DNA of 64,000 bases from NCBI RefSeq assembly GCF_002929805.1, contig NZ_PJJM01000096.1:1-64000 (forward strand), read 5' to 3'. How positions within the stretch are numbered: position 1 is the stretch's first letter; each line of letters starts with the position of its first letter. Under the pieces are notes generated by a model, which was given only the letters and a program-made list of their open reading frames with translations, made no database searches and had not been told where the DNA came from. Source of the DNA: Cryobacterium sp. Y50 (GTDB lineage: Bacteria > Actinomycetota > Actinomycetes > Actinomycetales > Microbacteriaceae). The position numbers and the translations under genes are program-made. Below, in pieces: positions 35,190 through 44,375 of the stretch.

Positions 35190-35287
35190 TGTGGCTATTC
35201 AGGAAATCGGCCCGGTACAGGCTGATCAACCCAGGAGTCAGGGCACTCGACCGCACACGGTGACCCGCATTGCCTGAATTAGCCACA
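35190..35287. repeat. inverted repeat between hemA and the alcohol dehydrogenase gene
   Basis: TGTGGCTATTCAGG (35190-35203) is repeated inverted as CCTGAATTAGCCACA (35273-35287), with one extra base, separated by about 70 bases. The left arm also sits in a small hairpin (TTCCTG...CAGGAA, 35186-35205). It lies between two convergent genes and may act as a bidirectional terminator; a small transposable remnant is possible. Confidence 0.4.
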
Positions 35288-35306
35288 CAGCGCGGGCCGG
35301 ACTGGG

Positions 35307-36356
35307 TCATATCGGGCTGGCGACCTCGATCAGGGTGACTCCGGCGGGCGCCCCGGGCGATGACATTGCAGCGAGGGCCTCCGGCGCTTCAGCGAGGCTG
35401 ATTCGGCGGTTGATCAAGTCCCCCGGGCGCAATCGTCCGTTCAATACGAGTTCAAGCAGCGCCGGATAGTCCCGGGCGGGCATGCCGTGGCTGCCCAGCA
35501 CAGTCAGTTCGCGCGCGATCACCGTGCCGAGCGGCAGGCGCGGATCGTCGGCAAGCAGGCCGATCTGCACGTGCCGTCCGCGCGTAGCCAAAGAACGGAT
35601 GCCGATGGCGACCGTATTCTCCCGGCCGAGCGCCTCGAGGCTCACGTCTGCACCCCCTGATACGAGCGCCCGAATGCGCGCGACCACCTCGTCGTTGGGC
35701 AGCCCGGCCGAGTTGACCACGTAAGCGGCTCCCACCCGGCTCGCCGCTCCGAGCGCGTCGGAATTGATGTCGACGGCGATGACGATCGCGCCGAGCGCCT
35801 GCCCGATCATGACCGCACTCAGGCCGACTCCGCCGCAGCCGACGACCACGAGAGTTTCACCCGCCTGCAGCCCCGCCTGGTGCACAAGTCCGCGGTATGA
35901 GGTGGCGAACCGGCAGCCGAGAAGCGCGGCAGCGCCGGCGTCGAGGGCATCGGGGATGGCGATGAGATTCACGTCGGCGTTGTGCAGCGCGACCCGCTCG
36001 GCGTAGGAACCCCAGTGGGTGAATCCGGGCTGGGTCTGGTTGCGACAGACCTGCCCGTTGCCGGCGTCGCACTCCGGGCACTCGCCGCAGGCGCAGACGA
36101 ATGGCACGGTTACGCGCTGACCAATGCGAAATCGGCGCACGAGCGGCCCGACCGCATCGATCACGCCGACCAGTTCGTGGCCGGGTACGTGCGGCAACGC
36201 GATGTCGGCGTCGTGGCCGAGCCAGCCGTGCCAGTCACTGCGGCAGAGTCCGGTCGCCTCGACCCGCACGATCACGCCGGCTGCGCTGAGCAGCGGCTCT
36301 GGTACCTCTCGCAGCACCGGAAGCACACCGAATTCTTCGAAATAGACCGCTTTCAT
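35307..36356 (-). CDS. zinc-dependent alcohol dehydrogenase, medium-chain family
   Basis: A 349-residue MDR protein. Catalytic zinc ligands are Cys in TGLCRSDWHGW and the GHE motif (PGHELVG). The structural zinc cysteines are CACGECPECDAGNGQVC. VVVGCGGVGLSAV is the NAD(P) loop, followed by VDINSDAL with the Asp that favours NAD. Full-length and intact. It probably oxidises a primary or secondary alcohol. Single gene convergent with hemA. Confidence 0.9.
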   Translation of the reverse strand: MKAVYFEEFGVLPVLREVPEPLLSAAGVIVRVEATGLCRSDWHGWLGHDADIALPHVPGHELVGVIDAVGPLVRRFRIGQRVTVPFVCACGECPECDAGNGQVCRNQTQPGFTHWGSYAERVALHNADVNLIAIPDALDAGAAALLGCRFATSYRGLVHQAGLQAGETLVVVGCGGVGLSAVMIGQALGAIVIAVDINSDALGAASRVGAAYVVNSAGLPNDEVVARIRALVSGGADVSLEALGRENTVAIGIRSLATRGRHVQIGLLADDPRLPLGTVIARELTVLGSHGMPARDYPALLELVLNGRLRPGDLINRRISLAEAPEALAAMSSPGAPAGVTLIEVASPI

Positions 36357-36423
36357 GGTTTACAGTCTGCCCGACGGATGCTGGCGGCCAGACTCGGCCG
36401 CCAGCATCCGTTCTCAAAGCGGA

Positions 36424-37809
36424 CTAGGCGCCGCGCAGCCGCACGGTCAGGTAGGCCTCAAGCTCAGCGAGGGGCACGCGCTCCTGTGCCATCGTGTCGC
36501 GATCACGTACGGTGACGGCCTGATCGTCGAGGGAATCGAAGTCGACCGTGATGCAGAACGGTGTGCCGATCTCGTCTTGGCGGCGGTAACGGCGGCCGAT
36601 CGCTCCGGCGTCGTCGAAGTCGACGTTCCAGAGCTGGCGCAGGCTCGACGCGAGCTCACGCGCCATCGGCGACAGGCGCTCGTTGCGCGACAGCGGCAGG
36701 ATCGCGGCTTTGACCGGTGCCAGGCGCGGATCAAGCTTGAGCACGGTGCGCTTGTCGACACCGCCCTTGGCGTTCGGAACCTCTTCCTCAACATAGGCGT
36801 CGACCAGAAAAGCCATGAGCGAGCGAGTGAGGCCAGCGGCGGGCTCGATCACCCACGGCGTCCAGCGCTCGTTCTTCGTTTGGTCGAAGTAGGACAGATC
36901 TTTACCGGATGCCTTAGCGTGTGTCGACAGGTCGAAGTCGCCACGGTTTGCCACGCCCTCGAGCTCGCCGAACTCGGTGCCGGTGAATCCGAAGCGATAT
37001 TCAATGTCGACTGTGCGCTTGGAGTAGTGCGAGAGCTTCTCGGCCGGGTGCTCGAACAGGCGCAGGTTCTCGGGGTTGATACCGAGGTCGGTGTACCACT
37101 TCATCCGGGTGTCGATCCAGTACTGGTGCCAGGTCTCGTCTGTGCCGGGCTCGACGAAGAATTCCATCTCCATCTGCTCGAACTCGCGGGTGCGAAAGAT
37201 GAAGTTTCCCGGAGTGATCTCGTTGCGAAAGCTCTTACCGATCTGGCCGATGCCGAACGGCGGCTTGGAACGCGACGCCTGCAGCACGTTGGCGAAGTTC
37301 ACGAAGATGCCCTGCGCGGTTTCGGGGCGCAGGTAGTGCATGCCGGCCTCGTCATCGACCGGGCCGAGGTAGGTCTTGAGCAGACCGGAGAAGGCACGTG
37401 GCTCGGTCCAGATGTGACGGTTGCCGCAGTTGGGGCAGGCAATGTCATCGAGACCGTTCTCGGGCGGGCGGCCCTTCTTCTCTTCATACTGCTCTTCGAG
37501 GTGGTCAGCGCGAAAACGCTTGTGGCAGCTCGTGCACTCGATCAGCGGGTCGCTGAAAACCTCAACGTGACCGGATGCTTCCCAGACCTGGCGAGGCAAA
37601 ATAACGCTCGAGTCGAGGCCGACGACATCGTCGCGGCTCGTGACCATCGAACGCCACCACTGCTTCTTGATGTTCTCTTTGAGCTCGACACCGAGGGGTC
37701 CGTAGTCCCAGGCGGAGCGGGAACCGCCGTAGATCTCGCCGGCCTGAAAAACGAAGCCACGGTGGCGGGCGAGGGCGATGACGGAATCAAGATGAGTGGG
37801 TGCGGCCAC
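36424..37809 (-). CDS. glyS: glycyl-tRNA synthetase (dimeric class II)
   Basis: A 461-residue class II aminoacyl-tRNA synthetase of the eukaryote/actinobacterial alpha-2 type. [27 protein letters not shown] is the family N-terminus. CTSCHKRF and [10 protein letters not shown] form the zinc-like insertion. Motif 2 is [25 protein letters not shown] and motif 3 is [14 protein letters not shown], followed by the C-terminal anticodon-binding domain. Length is normal. Confidence 0.95.
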   Translation of the reverse strand: MAAPTHLDSVIALARHRGFVFQAGEIYGGSRSAWDYGPLGVELKENIKKQWWRSMVTSRDDVVGLDSSVILPRQVWEASGHVEVFSDPLIECTSCHKRFRADHLEEQYEEKKGRPPENGLDDIACPNCGNRHIWTEPRAFSGLLKTYLGPVDDEAGMHYLRPETAQGIFVNFANVLQASRSKPPFGIGQIGKSFRNEITPGNFIFRTREFEQMEMEFFVEPGTDETWHQYWIDTRMKWYTDLGINPENLRLFEHPAEKLSHYSKRTVDIEYRFGFTGTEFGELEGVANRGDFDLSTHAKASGKDLSYFDQTKNERWTPWVIEPAAGLTRSLMAFLVDAYVEEEVPNAKGGVDKRTVLKLDPRLAPVKAAILPLSRNERLSPMARELASSLRQLWNVDFDDAGAIGRRYRRQDEIGTPFCITVDFDSLDDQAVTVRDRDTMAQERVPLAELEAYLTVRLRGA

Positions 37810-37972
37810 GGTGGCTCCAATGGTCGAAGGCGCAGAATGCGGGCGAGTGCCCGGATGTCCATTTTACGCGCTCACGTCGCCCGTCGTTCCCGCGCCGCCT
37901 CTGGGCGGGGCTCCGGCCGCAGTGACGTAAGAGTGCAGATTGACAGTATCTGTCTTGGCTCAACGAGGAGAA

Positions 37973-39292
37973 ATGGGCGCCACGTCCAGCACGACTGAAT
38001 CACCGACCGCTCTGAAACGGATTCCGCACGACCTCGCGGTCGCCCTGAATCCGGAAGAACTTGAAGCCCACAATCGCCAGTGGACGCCGCTGAAGAACGC
38101 GATCTGATCGGTCATTTCTCTGCTCGGCGGCCTCAGCTGGGTCATGCTCGCCGTCGTGCGCGGTGAGACCGTGAACGCGATCTGGTTCGTGTTCGCCGCG
38201 ATCTGCACCTATCTCATCGGCTACCGCTTCTATTCGAAGTTCATCGAGAAGCACATCGTTCGCCCCGACGACCGCCACGTTCTGTTCGGTCACCACTTCG
38301 CCGCCATCGCCGGCTCTGGCCCCCTGGTCGGCCCCGTGTTGGCCGCCCAGCTGGGTTATCTGCCGGGTACGATCTGGACCATTGTCGGCGTAGTGCTTGC
38401 CGGCGCCGTACAGGACTACCTCGTACTGCACTTTTCCATGCGGCGCGGCGGCCGTTCCCTCGGACAGATGGCCCGCGACGAACTCGGCGTGATCGGCGGC
38501 ACCGCTGCCCTCATCGCGACCCTCGTGATTATGGTCATCATCGTTGCCATTCTCGCGCTCGTTGTCACCAATGCCCTCGCCGAGAGCCCGTGGGGCGTCT
38601 TCTCGGTCGGAATGACCATCCCCATTGCGCTGTTCATGGGTTGCTACCTGCGCTTCTTCCGCCCGGGCAAGATCACTGAGATCTCCATCATCGGCTTCGT
38701 GCTGCTGATCGCCGCCATCGTTGGCGGCGGCATGGTCAACGGCACCGAATGGGGCCAGACCTACCTGCTGCTCGACAAGGTTACTATCGCCTGGGGCATC
38801 ATCATTTACGGCTTCATCGCCGCGATTCTGCCCGTGTGGCTGCTACTCGCACCGCGCGACTACCTGTCAACCTTCATGAAGATCGGTACGATCGGCATGC
38901 TCGCCGTGGCGATCGTCATCATTCGTCCGGAAATCAGCGTGCCGGCGGTCAGCGGCTTCGCCACCACCGGCACCGGACCCGTCGTGGCAGGAACGCTGTT
39001 TCCGTTTCTGTTCGTGACGATCGCCTGCGGCGCCCTCTCCGGTTTCCACGCACTCATCGCCTCTGGCACCACGCCCAAGCTCATTCAGAAGGAACGCCAG
39101 ACTCGCTTCATCGGCTACGGTGGCATACTCATGGAGTCGCTCGTGGCCATCATGGCCCTCGTCGCGGCGCTGTCGATTGACCACGGCATCTACGCCCCGG
39201 CCGGATTCATCATGACTGCGCCAGAGAAGGTGCTGCAGGCAGAGTGGGATGCCCTTCCGGTCGAAAAGAAGATCAAGGTCAAGGGCCGCTGA
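37973..39292 (+). pseudogene. cstA: carbon-starvation protein CstA (peptide/pyruvate transporter), inactivated
   Basis: The ATG at 37973, after GAGGAG, starts a CstA-like N-terminus (44 residues to RQWTPLKNAI), then an in-frame TGA (38105-38107) interrupts it where relatives carry Trp. The frame continues as typical CstA (VLFGHHFAAIAGSGPLVGP, LLAPRDYLSTFMKIGTIG, GFHALIASGTTPK) up to YAPAGFIMTAP. It then jumps to a short C-terminal tail and stops at 39292. About 440 codons are present versus about 700 in E. coli CstA, so the second half of the membrane domain is missing. A nonsense mutation plus a large in-frame deletion indicate a dead gene. Re-initiation at 38144 would still give a truncated transporter. 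Confidence 0.85.
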
Positions 39293-39519
39293 TGACCGTT
39301 CTGGCGGGCGTCCGCAAGGGCGCCCGCGGCGTGATCTGGTATCTCAAGGGCGTCCTCGGTGAGGACGCCTACGAGAAATATGTGGCGCATCACGCGGCCT
39401 GCTGCGAAACGGATGCTGCCGACTTTGACGGCGCGCAGCATCCGCTGATGACGGCGCGCGAATTCTGGCGGGATCAGACCGACCGGCAGGACCAGAACCC
39501 GCAGGGGCGCTGCTGCTAG
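39292..39519 (+). CDS. YbdD/YjiX family protein
   Basis: A 75-residue protein: MTVLAGVRKGARGVIWYLKG, then a Cys/His-rich middle (YVAHHAACCETDA) and HPLMTAREFWRDQTDRQD. The YbdD/YjiX family (DUF466) is nearly always downstream of cstA/btsT-type genes. Its ATG overlaps the cstA stop by one base. The reading frame is intact although its transporter partner is broken. Confidence 0.85.
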   Translation: MTVLAGVRKGARGVIWYLKGVLGEDAYEKYVAHHAACCETDAADFDGAQHPLMTAREFWRDQTDRQDQNPQGRCC

Positions 39520-39624
39520 CTTTGCTGCTTGATCGGATGCGGCCCACCCAGCCGCACGTCGGTCGGGTGGCCCGCGCTCGCCCGCCGCGCCGCTAGTCTG
39601 GGGCGATGACGAACGGGGGCAGGG

Positions 39625-40806
39625 GTGCAGCGCCTGCGCGCGCTGCACCCCTGGCTCGGCCGGCTACCGCCGTGGGGGCTCGTGCTGCTGATCTGGGCCG
39701 GCTCGCGGCTGCTCACAACGACACTGCTAGCCACCCTGTTCGCCGTCGCGACTCGTTTGGACTGGCCCTTCGCGAGCTATCGGAGCGACCCGAATTTCTT
39801 CACCTTCTCGGGTTCCTGGGACAGCTCTTTTTACCGGCAGATTGCGCTGCACGGGTATCCCAGCGAGCTGCCAACGGATGCTGCCGGCCAGGTCGAGCCG
39901 AATGCCTGGGCCTTTCTGCCGGTGTTTCCGTGGCTCGTGCGCGGCGTCTCGGCGGTGACCGCCCTCGATTTCTACGTCGCTGGCACGCTCGTGGCGATTG
40001 CGTTCGGGGTCGGAGCGGCGCTCATGCTGTACCGGCTGCTCGCCCCGCGGGTGGGGGAGCATTGCGCGCTGTGGGCAGTCGCCCTGTTCTGTTTCGGGCC
40101 GCTGTCGTTCATTTTGCAGGTAGCCTACGCCGAGAGTCTGTTTCTGTTCCTGGTCTTTGCGAGCCTGGGCCTGATGCTGTCGAAGCGCTATCTGCTGATG
40201 ATTCCGCTTGCGGTGGTGGCCGCGTTTACTCGGCCAGGCGTGCTCGCCTTGTCGCTCGCCCTCGCGATCCTGCTGGTGCTGCGCTGGCGCGAGCGAGATC
40301 GCTTTGCCTGGCGCGAGCGCTGGTCGATCGTGGTCGCGGGGCTGGCTATCGCCGCGGCCGGGCTGGCCTGGCCGCTCGTGGCCGGCGCAGTCACCGGGGC
40401 GTCCGACGCGTACCTCGATACGGAGCTGTCCTGGTGGACCGGTTTCGTCGGCCGGGTCGAGTTCGTGCCGCTCACGCCGTGGTTTCTCATGGCCGGACAG
40501 TACCTCGGCGTGGCCGGCACTGTGCTGGTGCTCGTGCTCGTGGCCGGGTTTGGGTGGTGGTTGTCGCGGCGAGCGCTGCATCCGCTTCGACCGGAAATCG
40601 TCGCGTATTCGGCGAGCTACGGACTCTATTTGGTGGCCGTATTTCTGCCGCAGCAAAGCCTGTTTCGGCTGCTGCTGCCACTCGCGCCGCTGCTCGGCGA
40701 CCCGGCGATCGCCAGGTCGAAGCCGCTGCGGCGTGGGCTGCTCGCTGTTTCTGTCGCGCTACAGCCGGTCGCGATTGTGCTGCTCTGGTTTGTGGGGTAC
40801 CCCTGA
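39625..40806 (+). CDS. PIG-V-like membrane glycosyltransferase
   Basis: A 393-residue protein with about ten hydrophobic segments and the GT-C hallmark of a loop after the first helix containing acidic residues (WDSSFYRQIALHGYP; Asp in the WD motif). It continues NAWAFLPVFPWLVRG and AYAESLFLFLVFASL, both typical of the PIG-V/mannosyltransferase group that uses polyprenyl-phosphate sugars. Start is a GTG at 39625. It is followed directly, tail to tail, by the HAAS-type gene. The acceptor (glycolipid or protein) is unknown. Confidence 0.82.
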   Translation: MQRLRALHPWLGRLPPWGLVLLIWAGSRLLTTTLLATLFAVATRLDWPFASYRSDPNFFTFSGSWDSSFYRQIALHGYPSELPTDAAGQVEPNAWAFLPVFPWLVRGVSAVTALDFYVAGTLVAIAFGVGAALMLYRLLAPRVGEHCALWAVALFCFGPLSFILQVAYAESLFLFLVFASLGLMLSKRYLLMIPLAVVAAFTRPGVLALSLALAILLVLRWRERDRFAWRERWSIVVAGLAIAAAGLAWPLVAGAVTGASDAYLDTELSWWTGFVGRVEFVPLTPWFLMAGQYLGVAGTVLVLVLVAGFGWWLSRRALHPLRPEIVAYSASYGLYLVAVFLPQQSLFRLLLPLAPLLGDPAIARSKPLRRGLLAVSVALQPVAIVLLWFVGYP

Positions 40807-40811
40807 GCTCG

Positions 40812-41585
40812 TTAGCGCTCGAGCGGCTCACCCAACAGCGCGAACAGCCAGACAACAATCGACAGGTTCACCATCGACCAGGTCATCATCCCGAGGAACA
40901 GCCGGGTCGATACCGTGGGGCGAAGTTCCGCTGCCCCACCCGGTTCGATGATTGGGTCATCGTGCGGAGAGTGGCGCATCTGGCTCCAGATCGCTGGAAC
41001 AAGCACGAGCAGCGTGGAAACGATCACGATTGGCAGTGCGGGAACGGTGAAGAGCACCCTTGCGCCGCCCCACAGGCTGAGCGCAATGGAGGGACCGAAA
41101 CCCAGGACGGCCGCGACCACGATCATCCAGATGCGCAGGCGCATCCGCACGAACACCTTGAGAAATGTCGGGAGGAGTACCGCGACGATGCCCACGGCAG
41201 CAACGACCACAAGTGTTGCCGGGTCGATCTTTACCGCCTTACCCTGCACGAGCGGCAGCGCCGAGAGCGTGAAGCCGAAAAGCCCCAACACCCCCAGACC
41301 GGCCCGAAGGCCTAGACCGTTCACCGCTTTTAGCGGAACGGTCGACAGGTTGAGCTCGGCGGCATAGCGCTTAGGGCTGCCGAAGCATTCCTCGGCGCTC
41401 GACCCTGCATCGGCGAGAAACTCCCGGGCGCTGGCCACGGCGTCGCCAATGTCGTTGCCGCGCACGGCGAGCAGCCGCAGTTCGATCGTGAATTCATCGA
41501 ACCAGGTGGCATCGTTGGTGGCCGTCTGTTCAGAGCGGATGCCCCTTCGGCCACTTTCATGATCGCGTGAAGTGCTGGTCATCAT
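40812..41585 (-). CDS. HAAS-type membrane protein, paralogue 1
   Basis: A 257-residue protein. The N-terminal soluble helical region (FDEFTIELRLLAVRGNDIGD through ECFGSPKRYAAEL) resembles the HAAS signalling domain that often travels with PadR regulators. Five to six hydrophobic helices follow. I start it at MMTSTS (41585) because the paralogue also begins MMTSN; a start overlapping the upstream stop (41621) is possible. Third gene of padR-HAAS2-HAAS1. Function unknown; a membrane-stress or antibiotic-stress role is typical of such operons, inferred only. Confidence 0.72.
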   Translation of the reverse strand: MMTSTSRDHESGRRGIRSEQTATNDATWFDEFTIELRLLAVRGNDIGDAVASAREFLADAGSSAEECFGSPKRYAAELNLSTVPLKAVNGLGLRAGLGVLGLFGFTLSALPLVQGKAVKIDPATLVVVAAVGIVAVLLPTFLKVFVRMRLRIWMIVVAAVLGFGPSIALSLWGGARVLFTVPALPIVIVSTLLVLVPAIWSQMRHSPHDDPIIEPGGAAELRPTVSTRLFLGMMTWSMVNLSIVVWLFALLGEPLER

Positions 41586-41620
41586 GCTTGGGCCGAGCCT
41601 TTCGATTGCGAGATCGGGCA

Positions 41621-42532
41621 TTACTGGTTGTCCGGGTAGAGGACGAAGACGAGGACGATGCTGACGGCGCCATAAAATACGAGGATCCAGTTCGTGACCA
41701 CGATGAAAAGGCGCGACCCCAGCGATGGGCGCTGATCAGGCTCCGCGCCCGGTTCCAGAATGGGGTCGTCACTGAGATTGTGACGCACCTGATTCCAAAT
41801 GGCAGGCACCACCAGCAGAATTCCGGCGGCGATGGCAACCGGCAGCGCGGGAACGGTGAACAACACCGTTTGGCCCTGCCACACGCTGAGCAGAACGGGA
41901 CCGGCACCGCCAAACACAATTCCGGCGAAGATCATCCCCAGCACTAAGGGGCGTGAACGCGCGCGCAGCAGCACCGGAATGGCTCTCGGTATCAAGGACA
42001 ATATCAAAGCCATCGCCACGAGGGACACGAGCAACCACACTCTGACAACTAGGCCGTCGTCGCCGCCCGCGAGGGGGAACGCAGTTTGGCCGAGAACGAC
42101 CAGCCCGATCACCCCGATGCCGCTCATCAGCAAGACTTCATTGGTCTTGGCTTTCGCAACGGCCGGCAGGTCGAGCTCGGCCGCGTAGCGCTGGGCGCTG
42201 CCAAAAGACTCCTCGGCCGTCGTGCCGGAATCTTCGAGAAACTCCCCCGCACTGGCCACGGCATCGCCGATGAGGCTGCCGGAAACCTCGAGCAGGCGCA
42301 GTTCGATCGTGAAATCATCGAGCCAGGCCGCGTTTGCGCTCTCGCGCTCGGTTTCAGCCGAGCGGATGCCCGCCGGGCCGCTGATCGAGCCCGCACTACC
42401 AGCAACGGCGCGCTCCTCGTTAGCTGTGCTGTAAACGACGTCACTCGCAGCGGCGCCGCCTGAACCAGCGGGGCCTCCCTCAGTTCTGCCCGAATCGCTG
42501 CTGTCGTGATCGTGGTGGTTGCTGGTCATCAT
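41621..42532 (-). CDS. HAAS-type membrane protein, paralogue 2
   Basis: A 303-residue paralogue of the preceding protein. After an acidic, Ser/Gly-rich N-terminal stretch of about 65 residues comes LDDFTIELRLLEVSGSLIGDAVASAGEF, then about six hydrophobic segments and a tail (DDPILEPGAEPDQRPSLGSRLF) matching paralogue 1 (DDPIIEPGGAAELRPTVSTRLF). The tandem pair therefore arose by duplication. Its start overlaps the padR stop by four bases. Confidence 0.75.
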   Translation of the reverse strand: MMTSNHHDHDSSDSGRTEGGPAGSGGAAASDVVYSTANEERAVAGSAGSISGPAGIRSAETERESANAAWLDDFTIELRLLEVSGSLIGDAVASAGEFLEDSGTTAEESFGSAQRYAAELDLPAVAKAKTNEVLLMSGIGVIGLVVLGQTAFPLAGGDDGLVVRVWLLVSLVAMALILSLIPRAIPVLLRARSRPLVLGMIFAGIVFGGAGPVLLSVWQGQTVLFTVPALPVAIAAGILLVVPAIWNQVRHNLSDDPILEPGAEPDQRPSLGSRLFIVVTNWILVFYGAVSIVLVFVLYPDNQ

Positions 42533-42870
42533 GCAGCCGGCCCTTTCTGCAAATGGTCATGCACGGTGGTAGCGAAGAGCTTCCACTGACCGGATTGGTC
42601 AGAGAGCTCGTGCTGCCCGGAGTCGGTGAGCGCGAAGTATTTGCGGCCCGGTCCCCCGGCGCCCGGTCGCCACTCGGCGGCGATCCAGCCCGCGGCTTCA
42701 AAGCGGGTCAGTAGCGGATAGAGAGTGCCGCCCTTGATAACGCCGAAGCCGGCGGATTCGAGCGCCGAGGCGATCGCGTAACCGTAGGTCGGGCCGGGCG
42801 CGAGCGTGCGAAGCACGCAGAGGCCGAGGGCGGCGCGCATCCACTCGGCTGGCCAGGATTTCGGTTGCAT
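42529..42870 (-). CDS. PadR family transcriptional regulator
   Basis: A 113-residue winged-helix PadR repressor: LGLCVLRTLAPGPTYGYAIASALESAGFGVIKGGTLYPLLTRFE is the family core, followed by GPGRKYFALTDSG for the wing. It is a single short PadR without a long C-terminal helix. It is the first gene of the operon, just downstream of a 22-bp inverted repeat, and so probably autoregulated. PadR-HAAS pairs are common in Firmicutes and Actinobacteria. Confidence 0.9.
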   Translation of the reverse strand: MQPKSWPAEWMRAALGLCVLRTLAPGPTYGYAIASALESAGFGVIKGGTLYPLLTRFEAAGWIAAEWRPGAGGPGRKYFALTDSGQHELSDQSGQWKLFATTVHDHLQKGPAA

Positions 42871-42878
42871 GACTACAT

Positions 42879-42900
42879 AGTCTCACTAGTTAGCCAGACT
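42879..42900. promoter_or_regulatory. probable PadR operator
   Basis: AGTCT (42879-42883) and AGACT (42896-42900) flank a partly symmetric CACTAGTTAGCC centre. This lies nine bases upstream of the padR start. A related palindrome (GTTAGTCAGACTAAC) stands at the equivalent place before the decayed copy at 47.5 kb, which supports both as PadR sites. Confidence 0.55.
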
Positions 42901-43020
42901 GTCTACTCGAACCATGGCCTCGGCACCCCTGCCCGGCTCGGCTTTCGCGCGCCGAGCCCGGGCCACCAACCTTTGCGACCTCGACCCGGCTAGGGCATGC
43001 CATACTTGCGTTGTATCAAC

Positions 43021-43146
43021 ACGGGAGTCCGATTAATCGGGCTGAGAGGAAGCTGCAGAGGCTTCGACCGTCGAACCTGATCTGGATCATGCCAGCGCAG
43101 GGAGGCTGACTCGTCATTCCCGTGCCCCCACGAAAGAAATGGGCAC
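43021..43146 (+). ncRNA. TPP riboswitch (THI box) with translational expression platform
   Basis: The aptamer spans about 43021-43112. GGGCTGAGAGGAAG and CTGATCTGGATCATGCCAGC are the two highly conserved TPP-binding strands, and P1 pairs GAGTC (43025-43029) with GACTC (43108-43112). Downstream, GTGCCC (43122-43127) can pair with GGGCAC (43141-43146) around the ykoF start codon. Alternatively TCCCGTG (43118-43124) can pair with CACGGGA (43020-43026), overlapping P1. This gives a simple switch: TPP-bound P1 favours the start-codon hairpin (off). Confidence 0.92.
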
Positions 43147-43771
43147 GATCATTCCAACTCCAATTTTCACCGCCACCCCGGCAGAATTCGGCATTGGCGC
43201 GCGCCTCACCCTCGCCGTCATGCGCGACGACTATGCCGCCGTCATTCTCGGCGCTTTGAAGGCGGCCGACTCCACCGGGCTCACCACCCAGACCGGCGTC
43301 GTCAGCACCTACCTATCGGGCGCCGAACCCGACCTGCTGCGTTACGTCAGCCAGGTCGTGGCGGGCGCAAGCCGCAGCGGCGCCCACGTGACGGCAACGG
43401 TGCAATTCTCCCGAGGATGCCCCGGCGAGGTCACCTGCGCCCTGCCGCCCACCGGCGGACTGTTCGCCGAGGTCGTGGACCTCGCCCCCACCGGCGTGCA
43501 CGCCGTCGCGGAATGGGCACTCTATCCACTGGAAGACGACGCCGGTTCCGCAGATCACATGCGCGACATCTACGCTGCGATCGACAGCGCCAAGACCTCC
43601 GGGCTCGCTGTGCACAGCGAACACTTCGTCACCCGGCTCGAGGGCGACCTCGCCCTGGTGCTGCAGGTCATCGCCGCCGGCTGGATCGTGGCCGGCCGAA
43701 CCGTGCAGCACGTGGCGACCCACGCGACGATTTCCATCAACAGCCCGAGCGTGAATTCCAATGCGTCCTGA
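43139..43771 (+). CDS. ykoF: YkoF-family thiamine/HMP-binding protein
   Basis: A 210-residue protein of the YkoF family, two repeats of a ferredoxin-like fold that bind thiamine or hydroxymethylpyrimidine in Bacillus. Repeat 1: GIGARLTLAVMRDDYAAVILGALKAAD with GLTTQTGVVSTYLSGAEPDLLRYV. Repeat 2: AEWALYPLEDD, then HMRDIYAAIDSAKTSGLAVHSEHFVTRLEGD. No signal peptide is visible. It sits directly behind the TPP riboswitch and overlaps ykoE by 11 bases, so thiamine-dependent control of the whole transporter operon is strongly supported. Confidence 0.9.
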   Translation: MGTIIPTPIFTATPAEFGIGARLTLAVMRDDYAAVILGALKAADSTGLTTQTGVVSTYLSGAEPDLLRYVSQVVAGASRSGAHVTATVQFSRGCPGEVTCALPPTGGLFAEVVDLAPTGVHAVAEWALYPLEDDAGSADHMRDIYAAIDSAKTSGLAVHSEHFVTRLEGDLALVLQVIAAGWIVAGRTVQHVATHATISINSPSVNSNAS

Positions 43772-44375
43772 CCTAAGCCGGCCGGCATCCGCTCACAATA
43801 AGCGTTGGAGCCTGAAAGATCTCGTTCTTGTCGTCGTGCTCGGTGTCGTGTTCGGCTTTCTGTACTGGATTTTCGTGCAGGCCTGGACCGCCCTGTCGAT
43901 CGCGATGGGTCCGGCCGGCGACCTCGCGCAGCACTTTCTGCTCGGCTCCTGGCTGCTCGTCGCCCCGATCGCGATCGCCATCGTACGACGCCCGTTCGCC
44001 GGCATCTTTGCGGAGGTGATCGCTTCGGTGATCGAGGTCGTCTTTCTCGGTTCCATGGTTGGGCCGCTGCTCTTCGTCGGCGCCGCCATTCAGGGCGCCG
44101 GCAGCGAGATTCCGTTCGCTCTCACCCGATACCGCAACTACAGCTGGCGAACCTACGCGCTCTCGGGGCTGCTCGGCGCCGGGCTGGTGTTCTTCTACTC
44201 GGCATTTCGCTCTGGCTGGTACGGCCAGGAGATCTTTTTGCTGCGCCTCGCCATCCAGCTGATCTCCGGCGTGATTATCGGCGGGCTGTTCGCCAAAATC
44301 ATCGTCGATGCCCTCGACAAGACCGGCGTCGTCGACAACTTCGCGATCGGCCGCGACCGTCTCGCCCGTGCCTGA
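43761..44375 (+). CDS. ykoE: YkoE, substrate-binding (S) component of thiamine-precursor ECF transporter
   Basis: A 204-residue membrane protein with about six hydrophobic segments. SLKDLVLVVVLGVVFGFLYW starts the first helix; GSEIPFALTRYRNYSWRTYALSG is the conserved cytoplasmic helix region of the YkoE family. This S component confers specificity for hydroxymethylpyrimidine or thiamine. The C-terminal basic tail overlaps the ATPase gene start. Complex: YkoE (S), YkoD (two fused ATPases), YkoC (T). Confidence 0.92.
   Translation: MRPDLSRPASAHNKRWSLKDLVLVVVLGVVFGFLYWIFVQAWTALSIAMGPAGDLAQHFLLGSWLLVAPIAIAIVRRPFAGIFAEVIASVIEVVFLGSMVGPLLFVGAAIQGAGSEIPFALTRYRNYSWRTYALSGLLGAGLVFFYSAFRSGWYGQEIFLLRLAIQLISGVIIGGLFAKIIVDALDKTGVVDNFAIGRDRLARA

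Noticed and set aside
36355-37998. Plus-strand frame of 547 codons over glyS
   Set aside because: Antisense shadow of the well-conserved glycyl-tRNA synthetase gene, caused by high GC.
38105-38107. Possible selenocysteine or programmed readthrough at the cstA TGA
   Set aside because: The position is a Trp in relatives and no SECIS-like hairpin is apparent. A second lesion in the same gene makes simple decay the better explanation.
39606-41315. Long plus-strand frame of 569 codons across the glycosyltransferase gene
   Set aside because: It is Arg/Ala/Gly-rich, runs through the intact PIG-V-like gene in another frame and then antisense to the HAAS gene. No domain is visible.
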